Origin: Parasediminibacterium sp051861445
GTDB lineage: Bacteria > Bacteroidota > Bacteroidia > Chitinophagales > Chitinophagaceae
NCBI GenBank assembly: GCA_051861445.1
Contig: JBHYCS010000022.1
Location: 4,555 to 68,554, forward strand
DNA: 64,000 nt
Direction: 5' to 3'
Shown in pieces: positions 18,594 to 27,272 of the stretch. A program made the translations under genes and the position numbers. The stretch's first letter is position 1. Each line of letters begins with the position of its first letter. The notes under the pieces are model-generated. The model ran no database searches. It was not told the origin of the DNA and was given only the letters and a program-made list of their open reading frames with translations.

Positions 18594-20999
18594 ATGAAAA
18601 AGAAAAATTACTTGTACTTTCTGATGATGTTTTTAATTGTGCAACAAAATTTTGCACAACGAAAAATGGAAAATTTGGATAGAGCAGTTGTAGCCGTAAG
18701 AACATCTTCTTCACAAGTATATATTGGTTGGAAAATGTTGGGCACAGACCCTGATAATATTGCTTTTAATGTGTACAGAGGCAATACAAAAATTAATGCT
18801 ACACCTATTACAGCTACAACAAATATTGTAGATAATGCAACAACTAACGAAACTTATACCGTAAAACCTGTTATAGGAAATGTTGAATTTTCAGCGTCTT
18901 TACCAGCAAATGTTTGGTCCAAACAATTTTTAGAAATCCCATTACAACAACCTCCTGGCGGAACTTCTCCTGGAAATAGTGCCTACACTTATGATGCAAA
19001 TGATGCTAGTGTGGGTGATGTAGATGGTGATGGTGTTTATGAAATTATTTTAAAATGGGAACCAACAAACGCAAAGGACAACTCTCAAGGTGGATATACT
19101 GGCAATGTAATTTTTGATTGCTACAAAATGAATGGAACAAGACTTTGGAGAATTGACTTGGGAAGAAATATTAGAGCCGGTGCACATTACACTCAATTTT
19201 TAGTGTACGATTTTGACAGCGATGGAAAAGCTGAATTGGTTTGCAAAACATCTGATGGAACTGTAGATGGATTAGGAGTAACAATTGGTAATCCATTAGC
19301 AGATTACAGAAATAGCAGTGGTTATGTTTTAACAGGTAGTGAATATTTAACTGTTTTTGATGGTTTAACTGGTGCTGCTGTTCATACCACTTCTTATATT
19401 CCTGTTAGAGGAACAGTAAGTAATTGGGGCGATAATTATGGAAATAGAGTTGATAGATTTACGGCAACAGTTGCTTATTGCGATGGCATTAATCCAAGCA
19501 TAGTAATGGGTAGAGGTTATTATACGAGAATGGTAAGAGCAGCTTGGGATTACAAAAACAAACAATTGGTTCATCGTTGGACTTTTGATAGTAATACTTC
19601 TGGTAACGGTGCTCATTATGGACAAGGCAATCATCAATTAATGGGTGCAGATTTAAACTTCGATGGCATTGATGAAATTACAAGTGGCTCAAGTGCTATT
19701 AATGGTAATGGAACAAGGTTATTTGCCAATGGTTTAGGGCATGGAGATGCGATGCATATTAGCGATATTAACCCTGACAGACCAGGATTGGAAGTTTGGC
19801 AATGCTTAGAAGATCAAAGTAGTTATGGCACAAATGGTTTGGTTTTAAGAGATGCTGTTACAGGAACTGTTTTATGGGGCGTTCCTACAACTGGAGATAT
19901 TGGCAGGGCTTTATCTGCCGATATTGACCCTCGGTATAAAGGCTATGAATGCTGGGGTTCTGCAGGAAATTTATATACAGCCACTGGTGTGCAAATAGCA
20001 ACTACAAAACCAACATTTAACCATGCAGTTTGGTGGGATGCTGATTTGCAAAGAGAACTATTAGACGGCACAAAACTTGAAAAATGGAATCCTTCTACCA
20101 ATAGTTTAAACAGATTAATTACATTGTATCAATCTCAATGGGGCAGTGCAGATGATAATAATGGTACAAAAGCAAACCCATGTTTAACAGCAGATTTATT
20201 TGGTGATTGGAGAGAAGAAATTTTATTACGCAGTTTCGATAATCAAAAATTATTATTATACACAACTACTATCCCTTCTACCAATAGAATATATACATTA
20301 ATGCATGACCCCAACTATAGGTTGGCGGTTAGCTGGCAAAATGTGGCTTATAACCAACCTCCACACACAGGTTTTTATTTAGGTGAAGGAATGAGTACAC
20401 CACCAAAACCCAATATTACCTTAGTAAATGGCGTTAGCTTATTGCCTATTCAATTGAATCAATTTTCTGCAACCAAACAGCAAAATAAAGTTGTTTTAAA
20501 ATGGAGTACTGCAAACGAATTGAATGGAAAGCATTTTGTGGTAGAAAAAAGTAAAGATGGCATTCATTTTACAGAACTATCTGTTGTAAAAGCAATAGGT
20601 AATAGCAATACACCTCAGTTTTATGAATCAATTGACGCATCACCTTTTGATGGAATAAATTATTATAGATTAAAAATCGTTTCTACCGATGCTGCCACTA
20701 CATATAGCAATATTCAATCTGTAAAAGTTGAAGCTTTTGCATTCGAAATCAATAAAATTAGTCCTAACCCATTTAAAACAGAAGTAAGCTTATCTGTTTA
20801 TTCTTCAAAAGCAGATGAATTACAAATTCTTGTTTCTGATAATAGTGGAAAAAAACTCCTTTCTAAATTAGAGAGTTTAAAACAAGGACAACAAACTATT
20901 GCTATTACAGAAATGGCTAACCTACAAAAAGGCAACTATTTCATTACCTTTTTAAAAAATAATGAGGTGGTTGCCAATCAACAATTGGTGAAGTTATAA
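18594..20999 (+). CDS. T9SS-secreted PL11 rhamnogalacturonan lyase
   Basis: An 801-residue protein with a signal peptide ending at NFAQ. The mature start, with RAVVAVRTSS and GWKMLGTDP, is the typical opening of polysaccharide lyase family 11 (YesW/YesX type). An eight-bladed propeller follows with calcium-binding loops DVDGDGVYE, DFDSDGKAE and DLNFDGIDE, plus GHGDAMHISD and LFGDWREE, all diagnostic of PL11. The enzyme cleaves rhamnogalacturonan-I by beta-elimination. The C-terminal 190 residues form the fibronectin-like module (LLPIQLNQFSATK) and a T9SS sorting domain (KISPNPF). It is convergent with the next gene, their stop codons sitting back to back in TTATAA. Confidence 0.93.
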   Translation: MKKKNYLYFLMMFLIVQQNFAQRKMENLDRAVVAVRTSSSQVYIGWKMLGTDPDNIAFNVYRGNTKINATPITATTNIVDNATTNETYTVKPVIGNVEFSASLPANVWSKQFLEIPLQQPPGGTSPGNSAYTYDANDASVGDVDGDGVYEIILKWEPTNAKDNSQGGYTGNVIFDCYKMNGTRLWRIDLGRNIRAGAHYTQFLVYDFDSDGKAELVCKTSDGTVDGLGVTIGNPLADYRNSSGYVLTGSEYLTVFDGLTGAAVHTTSYIPVRGTVSNWGDNYGNRVDRFTATVAYCDGINPSIVMGRGYYTRMVRAAWDYKNKQLVHRWTFDSNTSGNGAHYGQGNHQLMGADLNFDGIDEITSGSSAINGNGTRLFANGLGHGDAMHISDINPDRPGLEVWQCLEDQSSYGTNGLVLRDAVTGTVLWGVPTTGDIGRALSADIDPRYKGYECWGSAGNLYTATGVQIATTKPTFNHAVWWDADLQRELLDGTKLEKWNPSTNSLNRLITLYQSQWGSADDNNGTKANPCLTADLFGDWREEILLRSFDNQKLLLYTTTIPSTNRIYTLMHDPNYRLAVSWQNVAYNQPPHTGFYLGEGMSTPPKPNITLVNGVSLLPIQLNQFSATKQQNKVVLKWSTANELNGKHFVVEKSKDGIHFTELSVVKAIGNSNTPQFYESIDASPFDGINYYRLKIVSTDAATTYSNIQSVKVEAFAFEINKISPNPFKTEVSLSVYSSKADELQILVSDNSGKKLLSKLESLKQGQQTIAITEMANLQKGNYFITFLKNNEVVANQQLVKL

Positions 21000-21968
21000 A
21001 CTAGAAATTTCAAGTGCAACCCTATCTCCTATTTTTATATTTCTAGCTTGTGTTTGAATATTTACTAACGTGCCTGTTGGTATATGTAAAACAGCAATTA
21101 CTTGATAGCTGCCAAAGTATTGAATACTTTGTACAACGGCTTCATTAGAACTCTCATTTGCATTCAAAAGTATAAAATCATCAGGCCGAATAAACAGTTG
21201 ATTGTCTAATTCATGCCATTTTTTTTCTACACTAAAAAAAGAAGAAAACGATTTAGGTAACAATTGAAAACTACCCAACAAACCTGCAACATAAGCGTTT
21301 ATTGGATAGCGATAAAGATAAGCCGGCGTTTGCTCTTGTACAATGGTTCCGTTTTGCATCACCAACATGTAATCGGCCCATGAAAGTATATCTAAAGGAT
21401 CATGAGCTATTAAAATAATAGATATATCAAATTCATTAGCCACGGCTTCTAATATTCGTTTAAGCGATTGTTTATGAATAGCATCAAAATTTGAAAACGG
21501 CTCGTCAAGTAACAATAACTTAGGAGCAGTTAATAAAAGTCTAGCAAGTGCAATGCGTTGCTTTTCTCCACCAGAAAGCTGATCTGTTCTGCGTTTCATT
21601 AAATGTTCAATATCACATAATGCGTATAGTTTACTAGCAGTTGCATCGGTTAGTAAATTTGCATATGCCAATACTTGTTCAACACGTAAAAAATTAGGCA
21701 ACTCAAAATATTGTGATAAATAAGCAATACCTGGATGACCAGGAATTAACTTTTCATAAGGTCCTTGAACTCTAATGCCTTCAAAAAAAACGTTTCCAGC
21801 ATCAGGTTGTTCTAATCCAGCTATGATTTTTAATAAAGTACTTTTTCCAGAACCTGTTTCACCTACAATAGCTAGATGTTGAAATTTTTGTTGGGCAAAT
21901 TGAATATTGTGCAAGCCAAATTCATTCTGGCTATTTTTATGTATCGATTGAACATTTAAAAACTCCAT
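20994..21968 (-). CDS. ABC transporter ATP-binding protein with C-terminal TOBE-like region
   Basis: A single ABC cassette of 324 residues: Walker A GETGSGKST (about 36-44), Q-loop YLSQYFELP, signature LSGGEKQR (about 135), Walker B LLLLDEPFSN and the H-loop His in LIAHDP. The last 90 residues resemble the TOBE extension of importers for oxyanions, polyamines or sugars (IRPDDFILL, then GDRVALEIS). No permease or binding-protein gene is adjacent, so the transporter is orphan here and its substrate unknown. It overlaps the PL11 stop by 6 bases, tail to tail. Confidence 0.88.
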   Translation of the reverse strand: MEFLNVQSIHKNSQNEFGLHNIQFAQQKFQHLAIVGETGSGKSTLLKIIAGLEQPDAGNVFFEGIRVQGPYEKLIPGHPGIAYLSQYFELPNFLRVEQVLAYANLLTDATASKLYALCDIEHLMKRRTDQLSGGEKQRIALARLLLTAPKLLLLDEPFSNFDAIHKQSLKRILEAVANEFDISIILIAHDPLDILSWADYMLVMQNGTIVQEQTPAYLYRYPINAYVAGLLGSFQLLPKSFSSFFSVEKKWHELDNQLFIRPDDFILLNANESSNEAVVQSIQYFGSYQVIAVLHIPTGTLVNIQTQARNIKIGDRVALEISSL

Positions 21969-22081
21969 ATTATACGAAGATAATTGATGAACAATAGATT
22001 GGCTGCAATAACACTATAATTTTTGAAATGCAATAATTTAAAAAACTATACTATTTTTAAAAGAATTATCAATCGATTGTA

Positions 22082-23134
22082 ATGGCATTTATATCTGCTA
22101 AACAAATTAAAAATCAATTAATCTACGATTTAATTGGCAAAGATTCATACAGGGGCATCACTTTAAGCTATGCTTGGCTAGCCAATCAAACAGGGCATTT
22201 TGCATTGGGTTTTATTCCTGCATATATATTGTATTCCATCAATTGGTTTCAAGAATATTTCTCCAATGCATCATTTATGGCTGCCTGTATAATTAGTGCC
22301 GCTTGGATTGTTTTTGAAACGTATAATGTTGTAAAACCCATTATTGGTTTTACCTTTTTGGGCAACAAGAAAAAGCCGACTGTTTTTCCCATTCCCTGGA
22401 ATAATATTGTTTATGATACTGCTACTGATTTGCTATTTTTTGCTTTAGGTGCTTTTGCAATGGCATGTGTGGCAACTCCTACTTACGTTTTCTCATGGAT
22501 ACTTTTTGGTTTTCTTGCTTTATGTTTAATTATTCCATCACGTTTTTGGTATGTCACTAAAATGTATCAACAAGCCGCAAATTATCCTTTTCAATTTCGG
22601 TTAAATCAATGGAATTTAGAAATTAGTGAGGCTAATAAAAAAACGGTTACACAATTTAAAGAACAAGATAACTTAAAAAATTTATTGATTATTGGGGCAA
22701 ATAAAACAGGCAAAACTACTTTAGGTGTTGCATTGGCAAATGAGGCTTCTATCTTGCATCAATCTTGTATGTATACAACAGCAATTAAATTGTTTGAACA
22801 ATTGTACGAAATTGCTTTAACCACTACCAATGAAGATGAAAATAAAATGTGGAATTGGATGAATGCAGATATCTTGGTAATTGATGACATTCATCCATCA
22901 ACGCCTAATAACTACGATTTAATTACACCAAATCAAGTAAAAAAAATTATTGTAGAAACAGGAAAACAAGATGTAATTCAAAACATTTTTCTCTCAAAAA
23001 AAGTAATTTGGATTATTGGTTCATCTGTAGATTCTTACTCCAAAATTGAAAAAGAATGGAAGCAACTATTAACTGAGTTTTTACAAATAAAAGAACATGA
23101 AATAGCAACAATCCATTTAATAAAAACGAGTTAA
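22082..23134 (+). CDS. Membrane protein fused to a DnaC/IstB-like P-loop ATPase
   Basis: A 350-residue protein in two parts. Residues 1 to about 165 hold an initial GHFALGF segment and about four hydrophobic segments (about 36-53, 63-81, 118-140, 142-160). Residues about 195-350 form a P-loop domain. Walker A is GANKTGKTT, followed by LGVALANEA and TTAIKLFEQL, the pattern of DnaC/IstB AAA+ ATPases. Walker B is ILVIDDIHP (about 275) and a sensor-like strand is VIWIIGSS. It is not a typical helicase loader, since it carries a membrane anchor. The gene is convergent with, and overlaps by 4 bases, the PAS-LuxR gene. Function unknown. Confidence 0.65.
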   Translation: MAFISAKQIKNQLIYDLIGKDSYRGITLSYAWLANQTGHFALGFIPAYILYSINWFQEYFSNASFMAACIISAAWIVFETYNVVKPIIGFTFLGNKKKPTVFPIPWNNIVYDTATDLLFFALGAFAMACVATPTYVFSWILFGFLALCLIIPSRFWYVTKMYQQAANYPFQFRLNQWNLEISEANKKTVTQFKEQDNLKNLLIIGANKTGKTTLGVALANEASILHQSCMYTTAIKLFEQLYEIALTTTNEDENKMWNWMNADILVIDDIHPSTPNNYDLITPNQVKKIIVETGKQDVIQNIFLSKKVIWIIGSSVDSYSKIEKEWKQLLTEFLQIKEHEIATIHLIKTS

Positions 23135-23871
23135 GGTAAAATATCATTATCGTAAGCAAAACTTACCAAATGCGTTAAACTTTTTACTTCAAATCGCTTA
23201 TACAAGGGTAAAATACGCTTTTCGATTGCTGATTTCGACACATTTAATTGATGAGCAATTTCTTTAAAAGAGTATCCTTTAGAAACCAATGCCAACGCCT
23301 CTTTCTCTTTGTCAGAAATAGCATATCTATAAAAAAGTGTAGTGTTTAATTCTTCTTCAAATTCATTTTTTTCTGGTCCATAAGCAGCATAACGCATTAT
23401 TTTACCAAACTTCAAATTTCTATTTACCTGAAATCTGCCAATGATAGATAATACGTTTCCGTCTTTACATTCAAAAATGCCCACTCTTGCTACAATGGGT
23501 ACTTCTGATCCATCTTTATGAATTTTCTTTTGTTCAATCATAAATCCATATTTATCCAAATCTTTTTTCTTCTTATGAATAAACATTAAGGCTTTATCAT
23601 TTACTTCATGTACAAATGGTGCAAAATCAGGTGCCGTCATCATTACAATTTTCAGCATCGAAATTTCAGCGTCTTTGTACCCAACCACTTCTTCCCAACC
23701 TGATGCATAAATCATTTTCCCTTTTTCAAAAGAATAAACATATACTGCCTCTCCTGGAAATTTTTGAATCGTTTTATCGAGAAGAATAGCATCGCTGCTG
23801 GTTAAATCAGCTGGAATATCTGTAATAAATGATCTCGAATAAGTTCCAAATTGATTTGTTTTATCTACCAT
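23131..23871 (-). CDS. PAS-domain LuxR-type transcription regulator
   Basis: A 246-residue protein with an N-terminal PAS-like sensor (about 35-150; YSFEKGKMIYASG, then VGYKDAEI) and a C-terminal LuxR/GerE helix-turn-helix (about 185-240). The latter has SDKEKEALALVSKGYSFKEIA and NVSKSAIEKRI. No receiver domain or histidine kinase is present, so it may sense a small ligand or a partner directly. The ATG at 23871 is preceded by an SD-like AGAAAGGA and by a terminator-like hairpin in the leader (23889-23916). A 13-bp inverted repeat lies further upstream (24016-24050) and could be its own operator. Confidence 0.85.
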   Translation of the reverse strand: MVDKTNQFGTYSRSFITDIPADLTSSDAILLDKTIQKFPGEAVYVYSFEKGKMIYASGWEEVVGYKDAEISMLKIVMMTAPDFAPFVHEVNDKALMFIHKKKKDLDKYGFMIEQKKIHKDGSEVPIVARVGIFECKDGNVLSIIGRFQVNRNLKFGKIMRYAAYGPEKNEFEEELNTTLFYRYAISDKEKEALALVSKGYSFKEIAHQLNVSKSAIEKRILPLYKRFEVKSLTHLVSFAYDNDILP

Positions 23872-23888
23872 ATTTAATCCTTTCTTTT

Positions 23889-23916
23889 AAAAAACTGCGT
23901 TTTTACACAGTTTTTT
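23889..23916. terminator. Hairpin in the leader of the PAS-LuxR gene
   Basis: Arms AAAAAACTGCGT and ACACAGTTTTTT pair with one mismatch around a four-T loop. On the minus strand it ends 17 bases before the ATG, so it may be an attenuator. On the plus strand it could stop read-through from the membrane-ATPase gene. Confidence 0.5.
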
Positions 23917-24015
23917 AAATTGTACAATGCCTATAATTTTATCACAAATTTAATAATTGACATTATTTCAATTTTAAAACGAAAACCGTTTTAAAGTCCA
24001 AATCTAGCAAACTTG

Positions 24016-24050
24016 TATTTAGTTTAAATATAGGTTGTTTAAACTAAATA
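24016..24050. promoter_or_regulatory. Perfect 13-bp inverted repeat, candidate operator
   Basis: The arms TATTTAGTTTAAA (24016-24028) and TTTAAACTAAATA (24038-24050) are perfectly complementary around a 9-base loop. The region lies between the divergent PAS-LuxR and lpxD genes. Confidence 0.55.
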
Positions 24051-24060
24051 TGGGTTGTTT
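24025..24060 (+). repeat. Two direct 16-base repeats
   Basis: TAAATATAGGTTGTTT (24025-24040) recurs as TAAATATGGGTTGTTT (24045-24060), one mismatch and exactly 20 bases apart. It overlaps the inverted repeat. The 20-base period puts both copies on the same helix face. Confidence 0.6.
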
Positions 24061-24126
24061 GTTTATCCGATTGCTACCTAAGCTTAAATATTTTAATTTA
24101 TCAGTTTTTTTGCCGGGGGGTAAAAA

Positions 24127-24162
24127 ACAACCAGAGCTCCAAAAGTCTCTGGTTTTATTTTT
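24127..24162 (+). terminator. Orphan intrinsic terminator upstream of lpxD
   Basis: Arms AACCAGAG (24129-24136) and CTCTGGTT (24147-24154) are followed by a T-rich tail. No plus-strand protein gene ends here, so it may terminate a small RNA or act as a leader attenuator for lpxD. The rest of 23872-24263 is AT-rich with no ORF. Confidence 0.65.
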
Positions 24163-24263
24163 AAATGGAATTGTCATTTACAAAAGGAAACGTACAATTA
24201 ATTGATTTTTATGTAGAAAATTGCTTATCTATACATTTTATTCAAACAACAGATTTTACAGTC

Positions 24264-25262
24264 ATGAAATCTTTTTCAATTGAAGATATCAACAACCACC
24301 TCAAAGGAACACTAATTGGCAATACTAATGAAAGTATTATTGGTCCAGAACAGTTAGAAAACGCACTTCAACACCATATATCATTTATCGGAAGCAAAAA
24401 ATATCTACCTCTTTGGCAACAATCTAAAGCATGTGCAGCTATCGTAGGCAAAGATATAAACATTGAACCGGGTGAAAATAGAGCATTTATAAAAGTGCAG
24501 AATGCAGATATTGCAATGGCAGAAATTTTAGATTTATTTGCTCCACCGAGTCCACATTTTAGTCAAACAATTCATCCTACCGCAAATATTGACACTACGG
24601 CAACCATTGGAAACAACACAAAAATTGGTGCAGGTTGTTTTATTGGTAAAGATGTAACAATCGGTAAGGATTGTACCATTTATCCAAACGTTTGCATTTT
24701 TGACAATGTTGTAATTGGTGATGGCACCACTATTTGGTCTGGAACGGTAATTAGAGAACGTTGTATAGTTGGCAAATACTGTATTATTCATCCTAATGTT
24801 ACCATTGGTGCTGATGGATTTGGATTTAGACCAAGCCCTGATGGAAAAGGCTTATTAAAAATTCCACATATTGGTAATGTAATTATTGGTAATGCTGTAG
24901 AAATTGGAGCTTCTACCTGTATTGATAGAGGTAAGTTTAGTGCTACTGTTGTTGGTGATGGATGTAAAATTGATAACCTAGTACAAATTGGACATAATAG
25001 CAAAATGGGAAGATGTTGCATAATGGCTGGCAGTAGTGGTTTAGCTGGTTCTGTAACATTAGGTGATGGTGTAATTATTGGAGGCGGAGCCTGTATATCG
25101 GATCATGTAACATTGGGTAATGGAGTAATGGTGGGTGGACAATCTGGTGTAATCAACAATTTTGGTGATGGGAAAAAAGTATTGGGTTATCCCGCAATCG
25201 ACTCTAGAGATGCATTAAAACAATGGGTAATTTTAAGAAAATTGGTGAAAGAAAGTAAATAG
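24264..25262 (+). CDS. lpxD: UDP-3-O-acylglucosamine N-acyltransferase LpxD
   Basis: About 332 residues from the ATG at 24264 (MKSFSIEDINNHL), matching usual LpxD length; an in-frame ATG at 24165 would add 33 unlikely residues. The N-terminal uridine-binding domain is followed by a left-handed beta-helix of hexapeptide repeats (IGNNTKIGAG, IGKDVTIG). The LpxD signature ADGFGF, DRGKFSATV and IGHNSKMG carries the likely catalytic His at about residue 243. The enzyme adds the second acyl chain to UDP-3-O-acylglucosamine in lipid A synthesis. It is followed at 1 base by the VF530-like gene. Bacteroidota often carry LpxD paralogues, so this may not be the only copy. Confidence 0.9.
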   Translation: MKSFSIEDINNHLKGTLIGNTNESIIGPEQLENALQHHISFIGSKKYLPLWQQSKACAAIVGKDINIEPGENRAFIKVQNADIAMAEILDLFAPPSPHFSQTIHPTANIDTTATIGNNTKIGAGCFIGKDVTIGKDCTIYPNVCIFDNVVIGDGTTIWSGTVIRERCIVGKYCIIHPNVTIGADGFGFRPSPDGKGLLKIPHIGNVIIGNAVEIGASTCIDRGKFSATVVGDGCKIDNLVQIGHNSKMGRCCIMAGSSGLAGSVTLGDGVIIGGGACISDHVTLGNGVMVGGQSGVINNFGDGKKVLGYPAIDSRDALKQWVILRKLVKESK

Positions 25263-25263
25263 C

Positions 25264-25509
25264 ATGGAAAACAACAAAGACTTATCGCAAAAAAATAATC
25301 CATTACATGGTATTACACTTGAAAAACTATTGACTCAATTGGTAGATGCAGTTGGTTGGGAAGAATTGGGCAAACAAATACCCATCAATTGTTTCAAGAG
25401 TAATCCATCTATAAAATCTAGCTTAACCTTTTTACGAAAAACACCATGGGCAAGAACCAAGGTAGAATCATATTATTTATACGCAGTTAGAAAGAAAATT
25501 GTTCCATAA
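25264..25509 (+). CDS. VF530-type small DNA-binding protein (DUF2132)
   Basis: An 81-residue protein with the conserved pattern of the VF530/DUF2132 family. It has NPLHGITLEKLLTQLV, then WEELG, INCF..NPS..SSLTFLRKTPWAR and VE..YL. The family was named from a Vibrio protein of known structure and is suggested to bind DNA. It starts 1 base after lpxD and must be co-transcribed with it. Its stop TAA directly abuts the stop of the convergent next gene (TAATTA). Confidence 0.85.
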   Translation: MENNKDLSQKNNPLHGITLEKLLTQLVDAVGWEELGKQIPINCFKSNPSIKSSLTFLRKTPWARTKVESYYLYAVRKKIVP

Positions 25510-26475
25510 TTATTTTGTTTGTTGAATCATAAATACAGCTGGCACAGGTCTTTGACCTTCTTTGTCAGAAACAGTTATGGTAGGTTTTCCATTTACAAGC
25601 ATGCAACTGCTACCACCACCATCTAAATTGATAGCATTTACACAACCTACATCTTTTAACAATTGAGCTTCTTGGGTTAATGTAACGCCATCAGCTATAC
25701 CTTTTGCTCTACCTTGAATTACCATAATAATCAAAGTATTGTTGGCTGTATAACCTATTGCAGTTCTTGGATGTTTATCATCTATTGCTTTTCCTGAAAA
25801 CATTCTTTCTTCATTGTTGGCAATTTCTATCATTCCATTATTTAATAATCTTGGTCCACCGCCAACTGCTGTTTCCACTTTCCATTTTTTATATTGAATG
25901 GAAGAACCATTTGGCTGCAAAGCAATTTCATTTACATTGGGATTACTTTTAAATCCTTTTGATTGTGTAGGACGTTCGAATGCATAGGGATATTTTTGCG
26001 ACGAATCTGTATAAGCCCAAACGATAGATGCGTTTCGTTTTTTATCTATTCCCAATGCACTTCTTGTAACATAAAAAAAGCTACTGTCCTTTTTATTTGC
26101 AATGCTTTTTAAATTATGAGCTTTTATCAACCCATCTTTTACTACAATATTTAAATTTTGATTGTACTTAAACTCAAAAAAAGTACAATTCACTACTACA
26201 ATGGGTTGTTGATGTTGCGTATAATATTCAGAAGGTGTAAAACGTTTTCCATTTCCTAAAGCTGTAGTAAAGTCTAAATCTGTGTTTTTCAAATCAGCAC
26301 TTACATAATAAGCAATATTTGGAGCTCCATTTAAACTATCATTTGTAAAATAGACATGCATTCCTGTTGGTAAAGGAGCATATAAACTATCTACATTTTT
26401 CCATTTAACTTGTGCAGAAACAATATTGAAAAAAATGATGCTTATGGTAAACAAACCAATAAAAATCTTTTGCAT
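25510..26475 (-). CDS. Secreted phosphodiester glycosidase family protein (NAGPA-like)
   Basis: A 321-residue protein with a signal peptide ending at VSAQ. The domain has the marks of the NAGPA/DUF2233 family: an early VVNCTFFEF strand, RTAIGYTANN, IQGRAKG.DG.T and the C-terminal NLDGGGSS motif. The family includes the enzyme that removes N-acetylglucosamine from phosphodiester-linked glycans. Bacterial members are secreted and poorly characterised, so the substrate is unknown. Convergent with the VF530-like gene and probably a single-gene unit. Confidence 0.85.
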   Translation of the reverse strand: MQKIFIGLFTISIIFFNIVSAQVKWKNVDSLYAPLPTGMHVYFTNDSLNGAPNIAYYVSADLKNTDLDFTTALGNGKRFTPSEYYTQHQQPIVVVNCTFFEFKYNQNLNIVVKDGLIKAHNLKSIANKKDSSFFYVTRSALGIDKKRNASIVWAYTDSSQKYPYAFERPTQSKGFKSNPNVNEIALQPNGSSIQYKKWKVETAVGGGPRLLNNGMIEIANNEERMFSGKAIDDKHPRTAIGYTANNTLIIMVIQGRAKGIADGVTLTQEAQLLKDVGCVNAINLDGGGSSCMLVNGKPTITVSDKEGQRPVPAVFMIQQTK

Positions 26476-26642
26476 TTTGAAAAATTTATAAATTCATCTA
26501 GGTTATGAACGAAATGAAAATTAGATTTTATTATTTGATTAGGATGAAAAAGTAATTATTATTTGTGAAACTAAAATTTGCTGCTTTAATATATTAGTAT
26601 TTGAGGGCGAATGTGGAAACATATTTTTGTTCATTTTCTCAC

Positions 26643-26668
26643 AAAAAAAGCAGCCCAATAGCTGCTTT
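26643..26668 (-). terminator. Terminator after hmuR-hmuY
   Basis: Arms AAAGCAGC (26647-26654) and GCTGCTTT (26661-26668). On the minus strand the stem is followed by a seven-T run. It lies 25 bases downstream of the HmuY-like stop. Confidence 0.85.
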
Positions 26669-26692
26669 CGTATATAAATAGAAGATAGTTTT

Positions 26693-27268
26693 TTAAAAAT
26701 TTCTACCATTGCTTTGTAACGCAAATCTTATCTTGTATTTGATTTTAGTAGGACGAGTTGGAAACACTACTAAATCACCATTATCATTTGCAGGATCTGC
26801 ACTAATTACCTCCATTTTTGCATACTTATTAGTTGCTGTTCTAATAACAAATGTTCTACCAGCAGTAGGTGAAAACGTTCTATTAGCAGAATTATAGGTA
26901 TACCATTGATCTCCTCTAATCGCTAAATTCGTTCTTGTTGTATCTAAAGAATAACCTGTTTCAGGAGCAGTAGTAACACTTTCAAAAGTATTGTTTACAA
27001 TAATTACACCTGCATTGCCTGGCCCACTAGCACCACTATTGAAAATAAACTTTTCGAAACGCATTCCAAAATCCCATTTTGTAGTGGCACTATCAGCGGT
27101 AGCTACTCTTGCATTGGTTTCGAAACTAAATAAATCATGTGATCCTACACTAACACCAGACACTAAAAAATCTGTTGTAGCAATGGTTGCAGGAGTTGGT
27201 TTATCGTCTTTTTTACAACTTAACAAAGTAATCACTAACAAACTTGCACAAATAAATAGTTTTTTCAT
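26693..27268 (-). CDS. hmuY: HmuY-like haem-binding lipoprotein
   Basis: A 191-residue protein with a lipoprotein signal (lipobox LLSC at about residue 18, then KKDDK). The rest matches the HmuY family: TTKWDFGMRFEKF, the SGPGNAGV loop, and a late KYKIRFALQS strand. HmuY proteins are outer-membrane-anchored haemophores that pass haem to a TonB receptor. The gene is the last of a minus-strand pair; the receptor gene immediately upstream ends 4 bases before it. Haem ligands could not be assigned by eye. Confidence 0.82.
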   Translation of the reverse strand: MKKLFICASLLVITLLSCKKDDKPTPATIATTDFLVSGVSVGSHDLFSFETNARVATADSATTKWDFGMRFEKFIFNSGASGPGNAGVIIVNNTFESVTTAPETGYSLDTTRTNLAIRGDQWYTYNSANRTFSPTAGRTFVIRTATNKYAKMEVISADPANDNGDLVVFPTRPTKIKYKIRFALQSNGRNF

Positions 27269-27272
27269 GGTT

